Origin: an uncultured Pluralibacter sp.
Lineage (GTDB): Bacteria; Pseudomonadota; Gammaproteobacteria; Enterobacterales; Enterobacteriaceae
DNA length: 64,000 nucleotides
NCBI RefSeq assembly: GCF_913775985.1
Contig: NZ_CAJYMB010000051.1
Coordinates: 1 to 64,000 of the forward strand
Reading direction: 5' to 3'
This document shows, piece after piece, positions 19,130-28,932 of this stretch; within the stretch, counting starts at the first letter, position 1, and each line of letters starts with the position of its first letter. Both the position numbers and the translations under genes were made by a program. The notes beneath the pieces are model-generated. The model was not told the DNA's origin and searched no databases. It worked only from the letters and a program-made list of their open reading frames with translations.

Positions 19130-21406
19130 ATGCTCAATCAAGAACTGGAACTCAGTTTAAACATGGCTTTCGCCAGAGCGCGCGAGCACCGTCATGAGTT
19201 TATGACCGTCGAGCATTTGCTGCTGGCACTGCTCAGCAACCCATCCGCCCGCGAAGCGCTGGAAGCCTGCTCCGTGGATCTGGTGGCGCTGCGTCAGGAA
19301 CTCGAAGCCTTCATCGAACAGACCACGCCCGTACTGCCGGCCAGTGAAGAGGAGCGCGACACGCAGCCGACGCTCAGCTTCCAGCGCGTTCTGCAGCGCG
19401 CGGTCTTTCACGTCCAGTCCTCTGGCCGCAGCGAAGTCACCGGCGCGAACGTGCTGGTTGCCATCTTCAGCGAGCAGGAGTCACAGGCGGCCTACCTGCT
19501 GCGTAAACACGAAGTGAGCCGCCTTGACGTGGTTAACTTCATCTCTCACGGCACGCGTAAAGACGAGCCGAGCCAGTCTTCCGATGCCGGAAGCCAGCCC
19601 AACACTGAAGAGCAAGCAGGCGGGGAGGAACGGATGGAGAACTTCACGACTAACCTCAATCAACTTGCTCGCGTCGGCGGCATCGATCCGCTTATCGGGC
19701 GCGATAAAGAGCTGGAGCGCGCGATTCAGGTGCTGTGCCGCCGCCGGAAAAATAACCCGCTGCTGGTGGGCGAGTCCGGCGTAGGTAAAACCGCCATTGC
19801 GGAAGGTCTGGCCTGGCGTATCGTCCAGGGCGACGTGCCGGAAGTGATCGCCGACTGCACCATCTACTCGCTGGACATCGGTTCGCTGCTGGCGGGCACG
19901 AAATACCGCGGCGATTTCGAGAAGCGTTTTAAAGCGCTGCTGAAACAGCTGGAGCAGGACACGAACAGCATCCTGTTTATTGATGAGATCCACACCATCA
20001 TTGGTGCCGGTGCGGCTTCCGGCGGCCAGGTGGATGCGGCAAACCTGATTAAACCGCTGCTCTCCAGCGGTAAGATTCGGGTAATGGGCTCCACCACTTA
20101 TCAGGAATTCAGCAACATTTTCGAAAAAGACCGCGCCCTGGCGCGTCGCTTCCAGAAAATTGACGTGACTGAACCGTCGGTCGAAGAGACCGTGCAGATA
20201 ATTAACGGCCTCAAGCCGAAGTATGAAGCCCACCACGACGTGCGCTATACCGCGAAAGCGGTGCGCGCGGCGGTGGAGCTGGCGGTTAAATACATTAACG
20301 ATCGCCACCTGCCGGACAAAGCGATTGACGTTATCGACGAAGCGGGTGCCCGCGCTCGCCTGATGCCGGTGAGCAAGCGCAAGAAAACTGTCAACGTGGC
20401 GGACATCGAATCCGTGGTCGCTCGCATCGCACGCATCCCGGAGAAGAGCGTCTCCCGCAGCGACAGAGACACGCTGAAGAGCCTTGGCGATCGCCTGAAA
20501 ATGCTGGTCTTTGGCCAGGACAACGCTATCGAGGCGCTGACCGAAGCCATCAAGATGAGCCGCGCGGGCCTGGGTCAGGATCATAAACCGGTAGGTTCGT
20601 TCCTGTTTGCCGGACCAACCGGCGTCGGGAAAACCGAGGTCACCGTTCAGCTGTCGAAAGCGCTGGGTATCGAGCTGCTGCGCTTTGATATGTCTGAATA
20701 TATGGAGCGCCACACCGTAAGCCGCCTGATTGGCGCGCCTCCGGGCTATGTGGGCTTCGATCAGGGCGGCCTGCTCACCGATGCGGTTATCAAGCATCCG
20801 CACGCGGTGCTGCTGCTGGATGAAATCGAGAAGGCGCATCCGGACGTGTTCAACCTGCTGCTGCAGGTGATGGATAACGGGACGCTCACCGATAACAACG
20901 GCCGCAAGGCGGACTTCCGCAACGTGGTGCTGGTGATGACCACCAACGCCGGCGTGCGCGAAACCGAGCGTAAATCCATCGGCCTGATCCACCAGGATAA
21001 CAGCACCGATGCGATGGAAGAGATCAAGAAGATCTTTACGCCGGAGTTCCGCAACCGCCTCGACAACATTATCTGGTTCGATCACCTCTCTACCGAGGTT
21101 ATCCATCAGGTGGTGGATAAGTTCATCGTCGAACTGCAGGTGCAGCTGGATCAGAAGGGCGTATCGCTGGAAGTCAGCCAGGAAGCTCGCGACTGGCTGG
21201 CGGAGAAAGGCTACGACCGCGCAATGGGTGCCCGTCCGATGGCGCGCGTGATTCAGGACAACCTGAAAAAACCGCTCGCCAACGAGCTGCTGTTCGGCAC
21301 GCTGGTGGACGGCGGGCAGGTAACCGTAGGCCTCGACGCGAAAGATAACGCGCTGACCTACGACTTCCAGGCCGCGCAGAAGCGCAAAACGGAAGCCGCA
21401 CACTAG
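19130..21406 (+). CDS. clpA: ATP-dependent Clp protease ATP-binding subunit ClpA
   Basis: ClpA is the hexameric AAA+ unfoldase that feeds substrates into the ClpP chamber. Starting at [14 protein letters not shown] gives 758 residues as in E. coli; GGGGGAGG lies 6 bases before this ATG. Domains in order are the ClpS-binding Clp-N repeats (to about residue 145), the first AAA+ module (Walker [14 protein letters not shown], Walker B LFIDEIHT), the second ([25 protein letters not shown]), and a D2-small domain with the ClpP-docking IGL loop seen in SIGLIHQ. It marks the left border of the variable island. Confidence 0.98.
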   Translation: MLNQELELSLNMAFARAREHRHEFMTVEHLLLALLSNPSAREALEACSVDLVALRQELEAFIEQTTPVLPASEEERDTQPTLSFQRVLQRAVFHVQSSGRSEVTGANVLVAIFSEQESQAAYLLRKHEVSRLDVVNFISHGTRKDEPSQSSDAGSQPNTEEQAGGEERMENFTTNLNQLARVGGIDPLIGRDKELERAIQVLCRRRKNNPLLVGESGVGKTAIAEGLAWRIVQGDVPEVIADCTIYSLDIGSLLAGTKYRGDFEKRFKALLKQLEQDTNSILFIDEIHTIIGAGAASGGQVDAANLIKPLLSSGKIRVMGSTTYQEFSNIFEKDRALARRFQKIDVTEPSVEETVQIINGLKPKYEAHHDVRYTAKAVRAAVELAVKYINDRHLPDKAIDVIDEAGARARLMPVSKRKKTVNVADIESVVARIARIPEKSVSRSDRDTLKSLGDRLKMLVFGQDNAIEALTEAIKMSRAGLGQDHKPVGSFLFAGPTGVGKTEVTVQLSKALGIELLRFDMSEYMERHTVSRLIGAPPGYVGFDQGGLLTDAVIKHPHAVLLLDEIEKAHPDVFNLLLQVMDNGTLTDNNGRKADFRNVVLVMTTNAGVRETERKSIGLIHQDNSTDAMEEIKKIFTPEFRNRLDNIIWFDHLSTEVIHQVVDKFIVELQVQLDQKGVSLEVSQEARDWLAEKGYDRAMGARPMARVIQDNLKKPLANELLFGTLVDGGQVTVGLDAKDNALTYDFQAAQKRKTEAAH

Positions 21407-21434
21407 TTTAGCAATGTGATGTTGATGTCGTTGG

Positions 21435-21459
21435 AGCCGGGCGAAAGCCCGGCTTTTTT
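21435..21459 (+). terminator. Rho-independent terminator of clpSA
   Basis: AGCCGGGC, a GAAA tetraloop and GCCCGGCT are followed by six T. It is a textbook terminator 28 bases after the clpA stop. Confidence 0.95.
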
Positions 21460-21530
21460 ATGCCCGGGTTTTACGAATGCGCCGATCTTTTACGCAGTTC
21501 TAGCCGGTTGGCCTGAAGACATGAGCATAA

Positions 21531-21552
21531 AAAACCCGCCGTAGCGGGTTTT
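21531..21552 (-). terminator. Terminator of the GMC dehydrogenase operon
   Basis: AAAACCCGC (21531-21539) pairs with 21544-21552 around CGTA. On the minus strand the stem leads into a T-run (complement of the A-run from 21529). It is 34 bases past the stop of the cytochrome c gene. No tRNA-Ser gene is present between this and clpA. Confidence 0.88.
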
Positions 21553-21585
21553 GTAATGTAATTGCCATTTGGCCTGTGCGGAAAT

Positions 21586-22983
21586 CTACTTCTTCTTACG
21601 CAACCGCAGTAGTCCGAACAGCACCAGCAGGATGATGAATGCGCCGCCGCCTGTCAGATAATTAACGTAGCGCACGATAAAGGGAACTTCGCCCCCGCTG
21701 CGCCAGGTATTTACCTGGTCAACCGTTACCGGTTCCTTGATATGACCAAACTGACTGCGCACATAGCTGCTGACCGCTGCAATCTGGGCATTACTCATCT
21801 GCTGACCAAATGCGGGCATGCTGACATCGCTGTCGCTGCCCTTGCGATGCAGACCTTCGCTGACCGCCATCACCAGGTTTTGCGCGGTTGGACCAGAAAC
21901 TGCGCTATTACTGGTTAAAGAAGGATAAAAGTTGTCTTTTGTTCCCTGGCCTTCAATGCCGTGGCAGCTGGCGCACGCGCCGTTATAAAGTACAGCTCCA
22001 TCGGTGCCTGAACTGTCTGCCAGCGAAGACTGGCTGCCCTGTCCGCTAATAACCCGGTTGATATCTGTCTGCGCCGGGGCCTCTTTTGAAACCTCTGCAA
22101 CTGATGTTGTAATGGCAGGAACCTGTTTCAGCCACACTGCGATTGCGTTCAAATCATCATCGCTGAGATAGCGGAAGCTGTGCTCCACGGCTTCCCCCAT
22201 TGGCCCGGCTGCCTGAGCTTTACCAGCAACGTGACCTGTTTTCAGGTAAGTGACGATCTCTTTCCCGCTCCAGTCACCAATGCCGCTTTTATCCGGCGTA
22301 ATATTTGGCGCATACCAGCCGCCTAGCGGACCGCCGGACAGGTATTTATCGTTCTCTTCGGCCATCATCATATTGCGCGGCGTGTGGCAGGTGCCGCAGT
22401 GCCCCAGCACATCGACCAGATATTTGCCGCGATTGAGCTCGACCGAACCACCTTTCAAATTTTCAAAAGGTTTATCACTGCGATAAAGCAGGTTCCAGCC
22501 CCACATTATCTGGCGGATATTGAACGGGAAGCCGAGCTGCGTCTTGTCCTCTGCCGCATCATCAACAGGCTTAACACCCTGCATAAAATAAACATAAAGC
22601 GCGTGAATATCATCATCAGTCATGCCGTGAAAGGCGGTGTATGGCATGGCTGGATATAAATTACGACCGTCTGCTGCAACCCCTTTACGTACCGCATCGG
22701 CAAACTGTTTTTCAGTGTAGCTCCCAATCCCAAATTGCTTTGACGGGGTGATATTGCTGGCAATAATTCTCCCCATCGGCGAGTCAATCGCGTAACCCCC
22801 GGCGTAAGGCTTACCGTCTTCGTGGGTCTGCCGATGGCAGGCGCCGCAGTCGGCTGCGATAGCGATGTATTCCCCGCGTTTAATCAATTCGTTAGTGGAT
22901 GTATCGGCGGCCTGGGCAGGTATAGCGCCGTAAAGTCCTGCCATCAGCGCAGCAGCGGTTAAAAATTTGAAATGCATGTCCAT
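21586..22983 (-). CDS. Triheme cytochrome c subunit of a GMC-type periplasmic dehydrogenase
   Basis: The 465-residue protein has a Sec signal peptide (cleavage likely after AQA, residue 25), three c-type haem motifs (CGACH 46-50, CGTCH 196-200, CASCH 337-341) and a C-terminal membrane anchor (about 447-462) followed by RKKK. This is the plan of the cytochrome subunit of membrane-bound gluconate, 2-ketogluconate or sorbitol dehydrogenases, which passes electrons from FAD to ubiquinone. It is the last gene of a three-gene operon, 13 bases after the catalytic subunit. GAGG precedes the ATG. Haem attachment needs the Ccm system elsewhere in the genome. Confidence 0.88.
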   Translation of the reverse strand: MDMHFKFLTAAALMAGLYGAIPAQAADTSTNELIKRGEYIAIAADCGACHRQTHEDGKPYAGGYAIDSPMGRIIASNITPSKQFGIGSYTEKQFADAVRKGVAADGRNLYPAMPYTAFHGMTDDDIHALYVYFMQGVKPVDDAAEDKTQLGFPFNIRQIMWGWNLLYRSDKPFENLKGGSVELNRGKYLVDVLGHCGTCHTPRNMMMAEENDKYLSGGPLGGWYAPNITPDKSGIGDWSGKEIVTYLKTGHVAGKAQAAGPMGEAVEHSFRYLSDDDLNAIAVWLKQVPAITTSVAEVSKEAPAQTDINRVISGQGSQSSLADSSGTDGAVLYNGACASCHGIEGQGTKDNFYPSLTSNSAVSGPTAQNLVMAVSEGLHRKGSDSDVSMPAFGQQMSNAQIAAVSSYVRSQFGHIKEPVTVDQVNTWRSGGEVPFIVRYVNYLTGGGAFIILLVLFGLLRLRKKK

Positions 22984-22996
22984 GATTTTCCTCTGC

Positions 22997-24586
22997 TCAA
23001 ATCTCTTTATCGATGATTTCAGCCGCTCTGATACTGAGCGCGACGCCCGTTAATGTTGGATTTATTACGCCTGAGGCAGGAATAACGCCTGTGGTCGCGA
23101 GGAACAAATTGCTGTGATCCCAGGTTCGGCATTCATGATTAACAACTGAATCTTTCTGACTGTCGCCCATAATCACTGTACCCATCAGATGATCGCGATT
23201 TTGCCAGCCGGTATTATCTTCAATGACAGTGCCGCCCATAAGATTTACAAACCTCTTATAATCGGCGTCTACCACGCTTTTAGCGGCTTTAACGTAGTCA
23301 TCGACTTCGTAATGTACCGTCAGCATTGGAATACCCAGCGCATCCTTGCGGGTGGTGCTGGGACGAACCGTATTCGTTGCATGCGGCAGAATTTCAAATA
23401 CCGTTGAGATATCTACCCAGCGTGCGGCCTGATGGCGAATTTGCTTATCGAGTTCTGTGCCGATGACGCCTTGCGCAATCAAACGCTGTGCGACCGCCAT
23501 ATTTGGCACGTTATTGGACAATGCATGTTTAATAGCCGCGTGGCGTTTACGAAAATCGCCATCGCGGTAGTTAAAGATCCCACCTTGCTGAACGGCACCC
23601 CGGCCGGGCCACACGGGTTCATCGGCTAAAAACTGGCACCCCATGCCGGTGTGATCCATCAGGTTACGCCCCACCTGATCGGAACTGTTTGCGACGTCGG
23701 AAATCAGCAGCAGCTTCGGCGTCTCAAGTCCGTGGGCAGCAATGATAAAATACTTAGCTGTCAGTCGCTTGTCTTCACCTTTAGAATTGCGAACGTGCAC
23801 GGCAACAATGTTATTGTCCGCGCCTTTTTCAAGTTTCCAGGCGGTAGCATCGGTGAGCAATTGTGCGCCGGCATCTTCCGCGTGCTGCGCATGTTTGTCA
23901 CCGCTGTACATTGAACCAATTGGGCATACCGGCATGCAGTTGTTATTGCCGCTGCACGCGGGGCGACCATCGTAGGGACGCGTGGCCCGACCGTTTGGTT
24001 CATGAATAAAATGATATCCCGCGGGGCTGAGGCGACTTTTCAAGCGTTGAAACAGATAAGTTTCTCCTTCAGGCTCCATTGGATAAGGCTTCGAGCGCGG
24101 CGGGAAAGGTTGACCTGCCTGACCACTCTGATCGTCAGTATTGCTGCCGCAAACCCCCAGCGCTTCCTCGGCCTTCTGGTAATAGGGTTCGAGCTGATCG
24201 TAATCCATTGGCCAGTCGCGACCTACCCCGTACAGAGTTTTGAGCTTCATGTCGTTAGGAAGATAGCGCCAGCAGGCGGCTGCCCAGTGCCAGGTTGTCC
24301 CGCCGACCAGTTTCAACATGCCGGGGCGAAAATCAAACGAACCTGTGTTTTCGATGTACTGCTCATCGTATGAGTGGTGTGCCCAGGGCTCATTAGGATA
24401 AGGCGAGTTGTAGTTGCCTTTTTTAGATGAATTACGGAAGTTTTCGACAATTTTCCAGCGGGGAATTTTTTCACCTGCTTCAAGAATTATCACCGAGCGG
24501 CCCTTAGCGGCCAGGGTATGAGCTGCATTGCTGCCTAGCGCACCCGAGCCGACGACGATAACGTCGGCATCATATTGTTTAGTCAT
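22997..24586 (-). CDS. GMC oxidoreductase, FAD catalytic subunit of gluconate/sugar dehydrogenase
   Basis: The 529 residues begin with the FAD-binding motif VIVVGSGALGSNAAHTLAA and an ILEAGE strand. Further family marks are GGTTWHWAAACWRYLP, PACSGNNNCMPVCPIGSMYSGD (cysteines typical of the FAD-dependent sorbitol/gluconate type, some of which hold a 3Fe-4S cluster), and a C-terminal LMGTVIMGDS with the proton-accepting His region and GVINPTLTGVALSIRAAE. It has no signal peptide and should be carried across the membrane with its Tat-tagged small subunit. The substrate cannot be told from sequence; gluconate, 2-ketogluconate or a sugar alcohol are the candidates. Confidence 0.88.
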   Translation of the reverse strand: MTKQYDADVIVVGSGALGSNAAHTLAAKGRSVIILEAGEKIPRWKIVENFRNSSKKGNYNSPYPNEPWAHHSYDEQYIENTGSFDFRPGMLKLVGGTTWHWAAACWRYLPNDMKLKTLYGVGRDWPMDYDQLEPYYQKAEEALGVCGSNTDDQSGQAGQPFPPRSKPYPMEPEGETYLFQRLKSRLSPAGYHFIHEPNGRATRPYDGRPACSGNNNCMPVCPIGSMYSGDKHAQHAEDAGAQLLTDATAWKLEKGADNNIVAVHVRNSKGEDKRLTAKYFIIAAHGLETPKLLLISDVANSSDQVGRNLMDHTGMGCQFLADEPVWPGRGAVQQGGIFNYRDGDFRKRHAAIKHALSNNVPNMAVAQRLIAQGVIGTELDKQIRHQAARWVDISTVFEILPHATNTVRPSTTRKDALGIPMLTVHYEVDDYVKAAKSVVDADYKRFVNLMGGTVIEDNTGWQNRDHLMGTVIMGDSQKDSVVNHECRTWDHSNLFLATTGVIPASGVINPTLTGVALSIRAAEIIDKEI

Positions 24587-24613
24587 TTCTGGCTCACATA
24601 AATAGCAAAGGAA

Positions 24614-25135
24614 TTAATCATTTTTTATTGTTGCTGGAGGCTGGGTCCAGTAATTGGTATGGCCGCGGGAATAGGTCGGAATTACGGTGGCGTCAATTGT
24701 TGGGGCATACATCAGCGCGTCGGTGTAAGTGACAAAACGAGTGTTATCTACCGCCCGCAAAGCAACGGGCTTACCGGTAAAGCCCAAATACCATGCGGAA
24801 ATAATTTTTTTAGCGGTAGCGCCAGTTAACGTATCGGACATGATTGGATGACCATTAAGCCGATCGGCATCGGTAATGCCCGCGTTGGAGAGCGCTTTTA
24901 CCAACTCCTGCATTTTAGACGGAAAGGTCGCATCTTCTTCGCTCAGGCAGTTCAGGGCGCGCTGACTTACCAACTGACTGAGTTGCTTACGTCCGGTAAG
25001 AAGGCACGAGAGTGTGTAAAAAGTAGCGGTATCGCTGCTCTCTGCGGGCGATGCGGCCCACGAAAGAAGCGGATTGAGCGCGGCAAATCCTGTCAAATAA
25101 GCGCCGGACTTAAGAAGTTGTCTTCTCGTTAACAT
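24614..25135 (-). CDS. Small (Tat-signal) subunit of gluconate/sugar dehydrogenase, subunit 3 family
   Basis: The 173-residue protein starts MLTRRQLLKSGAYLTG, a twin-arginine signal, and matches the gluconate 2-dehydrogenase subunit 3 / sugar dehydrogenase small subunit family in size and operon position. Its signal would export the folded FAD subunit with it. It is the first gene of the operon; the divergent promoter shares 215 bases with the cas1 remnant. GC content is visibly lower than in clpA, and no such operon lies at this place in E. coli, so it is probably acquired. Confidence 0.82.
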   Translation of the reverse strand: MLTRRQLLKSGAYLTGFAALNPLLSWAASPAESSDTATFYTLSCLLTGRKQLSQLVSQRALNCLSEEDATFPSKMQELVKALSNAGITDADRLNGHPIMSDTLTGATAKKIISAWYLGFTGKPVALRAVDNTRFVTYTDALMYAPTIDATVIPTYSRGHTNYWTQPPATIKND

Positions 25136-25350
25136 CGAATAAACCTTTTATATTGATAATGTTATTTATTTGATGCCAATTACATGGGTTTGTATATGTA
25201 AATATGAATAAATTTAGTATCGGCTTGATGAAAAACATATTTACTGACATTGGTTAGCATCTCTTTCGCACAGCAACTATTTGACCCCACGCGTGCTTCA
25301 GTGCTACCACTGCCTTTCAGGAAAAAGCGCGTCGCACCAGGAGGGAACTC

Positions 25351-25641
25351 ATGCCAAACCTGACTCCAAATGAAAAGATTATTCTCTCCGTCAAAAGGGC
25401 CAATATTTATCGCTACGAACAAGGTTACGCTTCATCGAGCGGCGGCCTGGTTTTTGATATCGCCGATATTATTAAAGACGCGATTGTCATGCCACAGGCC
25501 TTTATTTCCGCCGCACAGGGAGATGACGCTCAGGCCTTTCCCCAGCGCTGTATTGACAACTTCCAGCAGACAGAAGCGCTGGATACCATGATTGTCACGC
25601 TTCAGGAAACGGCCTCCGCTATTGCAGGAGCGAGCCTGTGA
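25351..25641 (+). pseudogene. cas1: cas1 (type I-F) with a large in-frame internal deletion
   Basis: This 96-codon frame joins the two ends of a Cas1-f integrase. Residues 1-24 (LTPNEKIILSVKRANIYRYEQ region) match the family N-terminus, and from about residue 31 GGLVFDIADIIKDAIVMPQAF to the end matches the C-terminus. Normal Cas1-f is about 325 residues, so about 230 are missing. The catalytic Glu and His regions lie in the missing part; only the C-terminal Asp motif is kept. The start has a perfect CAGGAGG before it, and the stop overlaps the cas2-3 GTG (GTGA at 25638-25641). It cannot be a working integrase but may still serve to couple translation of cas2-3. Confidence 0.85.
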
Positions 25642-28600
25642 ACGTGCTGATTATCTCCCAATGTACTAAACGCGCCAGGGAAGAAACCTGTCGGATTGTC
25701 GACCAGTTTGCGGAGCGGGCAGGCAACGGCGCATGGCAAACGGCCATCACTCAGGAAGGTCTCGCTACGCTGCGCAAGCTGCTGCGCAAAAGCGCGCGCC
25801 GCAATACGTCTGTCGCCTGTCACTGGTTAAAGAAAAGCGGCCAGAGCGAGCTGCTGTGGATAGTCGGCAGCCCGCGTCGTTTCAACGCGCAGGGAAGAGT
25901 GCCCGTACACCGCAGTGCCCGGCCGGCCTGGCGGTCCGACGGCGAGCACCGCTGGCAGTGCGCGGAAAGCATGGCGCTGCTGGCCGCAGTTGCGGGACTG
26001 TTCCACGACTTCGGCAAGGCCAGTAAAGGATTTCAGGACACGTTGCAGGGGGAGACTGAATATACTTTTCAACCGTGGCGCCATGAGTGGATCTCCCTGC
26101 GGCTGTTTCAGGCCTTTGTGGGAGAGAGCAGCGATGAGCAGTGGCTGGCGAAGCTGAGTGGTGTCTCACCGCAGGATGAGCCGGATTTACTCGCCCGCCT
26201 GATTGCGGATGATACCGCGTCATCCAGCCCTTTTAGCACGCTGCCCGCCGCGGCAAGGGTAGTCGCCTGGCTGATCTTATCCCACCACCGCCTGCCTGAA
26301 AATTTTTTCTCCGAGAGCCAGGAATCTCTTGAAAACAGTGAAACCTGGCTGGTGAATCAGCTCAACGCGGACTGGAACTCCAAAAATCATCGTAAGAAAT
26401 GGCCACGAGAGGAACTCAGCAGCAGCTGGCTCTTCCCGTTTGGTACGCCGCTGCGCAGCAGGACCTGGTGCGATAAAGCGCATCAGATTGGCAAGCGCAT
26501 AAACAGCGCCGTCGGATTTGCGCAGTGGGCAGCGATGGATCAGCTGTTTACGCTGCACATGGCGCGCTTCTCGCTGATGCTGGCCGATCATTACTACTCC
26601 TCAGGGCCGGCGCAGTCAAAATGGCAGGACCCGGACTATCTCCCCTGGGCCAACAGCGATCGCCAGACCCGGACGCTTAAGCAGCGCGTTGATGAACATC
26701 TGTGCGGCGTGTCCCATCATGCCCTGCTGATTGGGCGGCAGCTGATGCGGGCCCGGGTTTCGCTACCCTCTATTGCGCGCCATAAAGGCTTTCGCCAGCG
26801 CGCCAGCGACCCACGCTTTCAGTGGCAAAATCGGGCCTGGGACTGCGCGGTGGCGCTGCGTGATAAGAGCCGCGAGGAGGGATTCTTCGGCGTCAATATG
26901 GCTTCCACCGGCTGCGGAAAAACCTTTGCCAACGCCCGAATTATCTATGCACTCTCCGACGAGCAGGAGGGCTGCCGCTTTACCGTTGCCCTCGGCCTGC
27001 GCACGCTGACCCTGCAGACCGGCGAGGCGCTACAGTCGAAGCTCGGGCTGGAAGAAGACGATCTGGCAGTGCTGATCGGATCGCAGGCGGTGACCCGGCT
27101 CTGGAAAGAGCAAAAGGCGCAGGATGTTGATAAAGACACCGACAGTGCCTCGGCAGAGGCGTTTGACGACGCGCAGCAGTATCTGCGTTATGAAGGTAGC
27201 CAGCAGGCCGGCGCGCTGCATACGTGGCTGCAGCACGATCCCGCCACGGCGGCGCTGGTCAGCGCGCCGATTCTGGTCTCTACGATCGATCATCTGATTT
27301 CCGCCACCGAAGGCGTGCGCGGCGGTAAGCAGCTGCCCGGGATGCTGCGCCTGCTGACAGCCGATCTGGTGCTGGATGAGCCGGACGACTTTGATATCGA
27401 TGATTTACCCGCGATCTGTCGGCTGATGAACTGGGCGGGCATGCTGGGCACCCGGGTTTTGCTCTCGTCCGCAACGCTGCCCCCTGAACTGGTTCAGGCG
27501 CTATTTGCCGCCTATCGCGAGGGGCGGCAAATCTGGAATACCTCCTGCGGTGGAGCAACGCAGGAGACCAACATTTGCTGCGCCTGGTTTGACGAGGCGG
27601 GCACGCATGCTGAGCAGATCGCCAGCGAAAGCGGGTTTGAGCAGGGCCACGAGAAGTTTGTGAAGGCCCGAGCGCAAATGCTGGCGGACAGGCCGCGGCT
27701 GCACGCCGGTCGCATCGCGTCGGTGGAGGCCGCGTCGACGGCAAAAGAGGCAGTATTCGATGCCGTGGCCCGCGCGGTTCATCGTGAGATGCTAACCCTG
27801 CATCAGGAGCACCACGCGGTGTCCCCCGATGGCAAAACTGCCTCCTTTGGGCTGGTTCGCTTTGCCAATATCAATCCGCTGGCGGCGGTGGGAAAACGCC
27901 TGCTGGCGATCCCTTCCCCTGACGATTTCTGCATCCACTACTGCTTTTATCACGCCCGCCACCCGCTGGCGGTGCGCTCGGCTATTGAAAGCAGGCTCGA
28001 TCGCGTCTTTAACCGCCACCGGCCTGACGATATCTGGCAAGATCCTGACGTTATGGCTGCACTCGCCGATCGGCCGGAAAAACACCACCTGTTCGTGGTG
28101 CTCGGCACCTCCGTTATGGAGGTTGGGCGCGACTGGGACGCCGACTGGGGGATCATCGAGCCAAGCTCGATGCGCTCCATTATCCAGTTTTCCGGACGGG
28201 TGCAGCGCCACCGCCAGCGCCTGCCCAACGCGGAAAACATAGTGATTCTGAGCCAAAATATTCGGGCGCTGCGAGGCGAGAGGCCGGCGTTCTGCAAGCC
28301 CGGCTTTGAGGACAGCCGACACCGCTTTTCCGGGCACGACATGCGCAAGCTGTTACCGGCGTCGGGTTATCAGGCCATTAACGCTCTGCCGCGCATTTTG
28401 CCGCTAAGCAAAGGCAATCCACTGGCCGCTCTTGAACATACCCGGCTGCAGCACGCGCTGCTGCAGCCGCAAGATTATGCGAAGAATGAAAAGCCGACCG
28501 CCGCCAGCTGGTGGCGCCTGCCGCTGACCTGGAATGGCTATCTGCAGCGGCGAACGCCTTTCCGTGCTTCGCAAATAGAGGCGACACTTTTTTTACATAT

Positions 28601-28883
28601 GCAGGAAGAGGACAGCGAGCCGCGATTTTTTTACCGCACGGCGTCCGGGCACCTGAAAGAGGACTGCCCGTGCTATGAGCCCGTTACCGCTGCCGGGGGC
28701 GTGGCTCCCTGGGGTGAAGTGGACTACAGGCAGGCGCTGCTGGAATTGTCAGATAAGCTGGAGCTGGATATTGCGCAGGTGGGGGGGCGGTTTGCGGAAG
28801 TTCGGCTGCCGGTTAGCGGCGATGAAGATTCGCTGTCGGACTGGTCCTACCACCCGTGGCTGGGAGTGTATCGCGCCCTCTGA
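25638..28883 (+). CDS. cas3: CRISPR-associated Cas2-Cas3 fusion nuclease/helicase, type I-F
   Basis: The 1081-residue protein is the I-F effector nuclease recruited by Cascade after R-loop formation. Residues 1-95 are the fused Cas2 domain (MNVLIISQCTKRAREETCRI). The HD nuclease motif follows at His123-Asp124 (GLFHDFGKASKGFQ). Superfamily 2 helicase motifs are intact: Walker A STGCGKT at 423-429, DEPD at 580-583, SAT at 611-613, and the motif VI region QFSGRVQRHRQ. Length and motifs indicate a functional enzyme. It starts with GTG inside the end of the cas1 remnant. In I-F systems Cas1 holds Cas2-3 inactive until recruitment, so loss of Cas1 may alter its control. Confidence 0.95.
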   Translation: MNVLIISQCTKRAREETCRIVDQFAERAGNGAWQTAITQEGLATLRKLLRKSARRNTSVACHWLKKSGQSELLWIVGSPRRFNAQGRVPVHRSARPAWRSDGEHRWQCAESMALLAAVAGLFHDFGKASKGFQDTLQGETEYTFQPWRHEWISLRLFQAFVGESSDEQWLAKLSGVSPQDEPDLLARLIADDTASSSPFSTLPAAARVVAWLILSHHRLPENFFSESQESLENSETWLVNQLNADWNSKNHRKKWPREELSSSWLFPFGTPLRSRTWCDKAHQIGKRINSAVGFAQWAAMDQLFTLHMARFSLMLADHYYSSGPAQSKWQDPDYLPWANSDRQTRTLKQRVDEHLCGVSHHALLIGRQLMRARVSLPSIARHKGFRQRASDPRFQWQNRAWDCAVALRDKSREEGFFGVNMASTGCGKTFANARIIYALSDEQEGCRFTVALGLRTLTLQTGEALQSKLGLEEDDLAVLIGSQAVTRLWKEQKAQDVDKDTDSASAEAFDDAQQYLRYEGSQQAGALHTWLQHDPATAALVSAPILVSTIDHLISATEGVRGGKQLPGMLRLLTADLVLDEPDDFDIDDLPAICRLMNWAGMLGTRVLLSSATLPPELVQALFAAYREGRQIWNTSCGGATQETNICCAWFDEAGTHAEQIASESGFEQGHEKFVKARAQMLADRPRLHAGRIASVEAASTAKEAVFDAVARAVHREMLTLHQEHHAVSPDGKTASFGLVRFANINPLAAVGKRLLAIPSPDDFCIHYCFYHARHPLAVRSAIESRLDRVFNRHRPDDIWQDPDVMAALADRPEKHHLFVVLGTSVMEVGRDWDADWGIIEPSSMRSIIQFSGRVQRHRQRLPNAENIVILSQNIRALRGERPAFCKPGFEDSRHRFSGHDMRKLLPASGYQAINALPRILPLSKGNPLAALEHTRLQHALLQPQDYAKNEKPTAASWWRLPLTWNGYLQRRTPFRASQIEATLFLHMQEEDSEPRFFYRTASGHLKEDCPCYEPVTAAGGVAPWGEVDYRQALLELSDKLELDIAQVGGRFAEVRLPVSGDEDSLSDWSYHPWLGVYRAL

Positions 28884-28932
28884 GGGAGGGCTGCCGGTGC
28901 CTTTAAATCATAAGATAATGAGCGATAAATAG

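Noticed and set aside
25136-25350. A second CRISPR array upstream of cas1, as in E. coli I-F loci
   Set aside because: No repeat or partial repeat is present in this interval or next to clpA.
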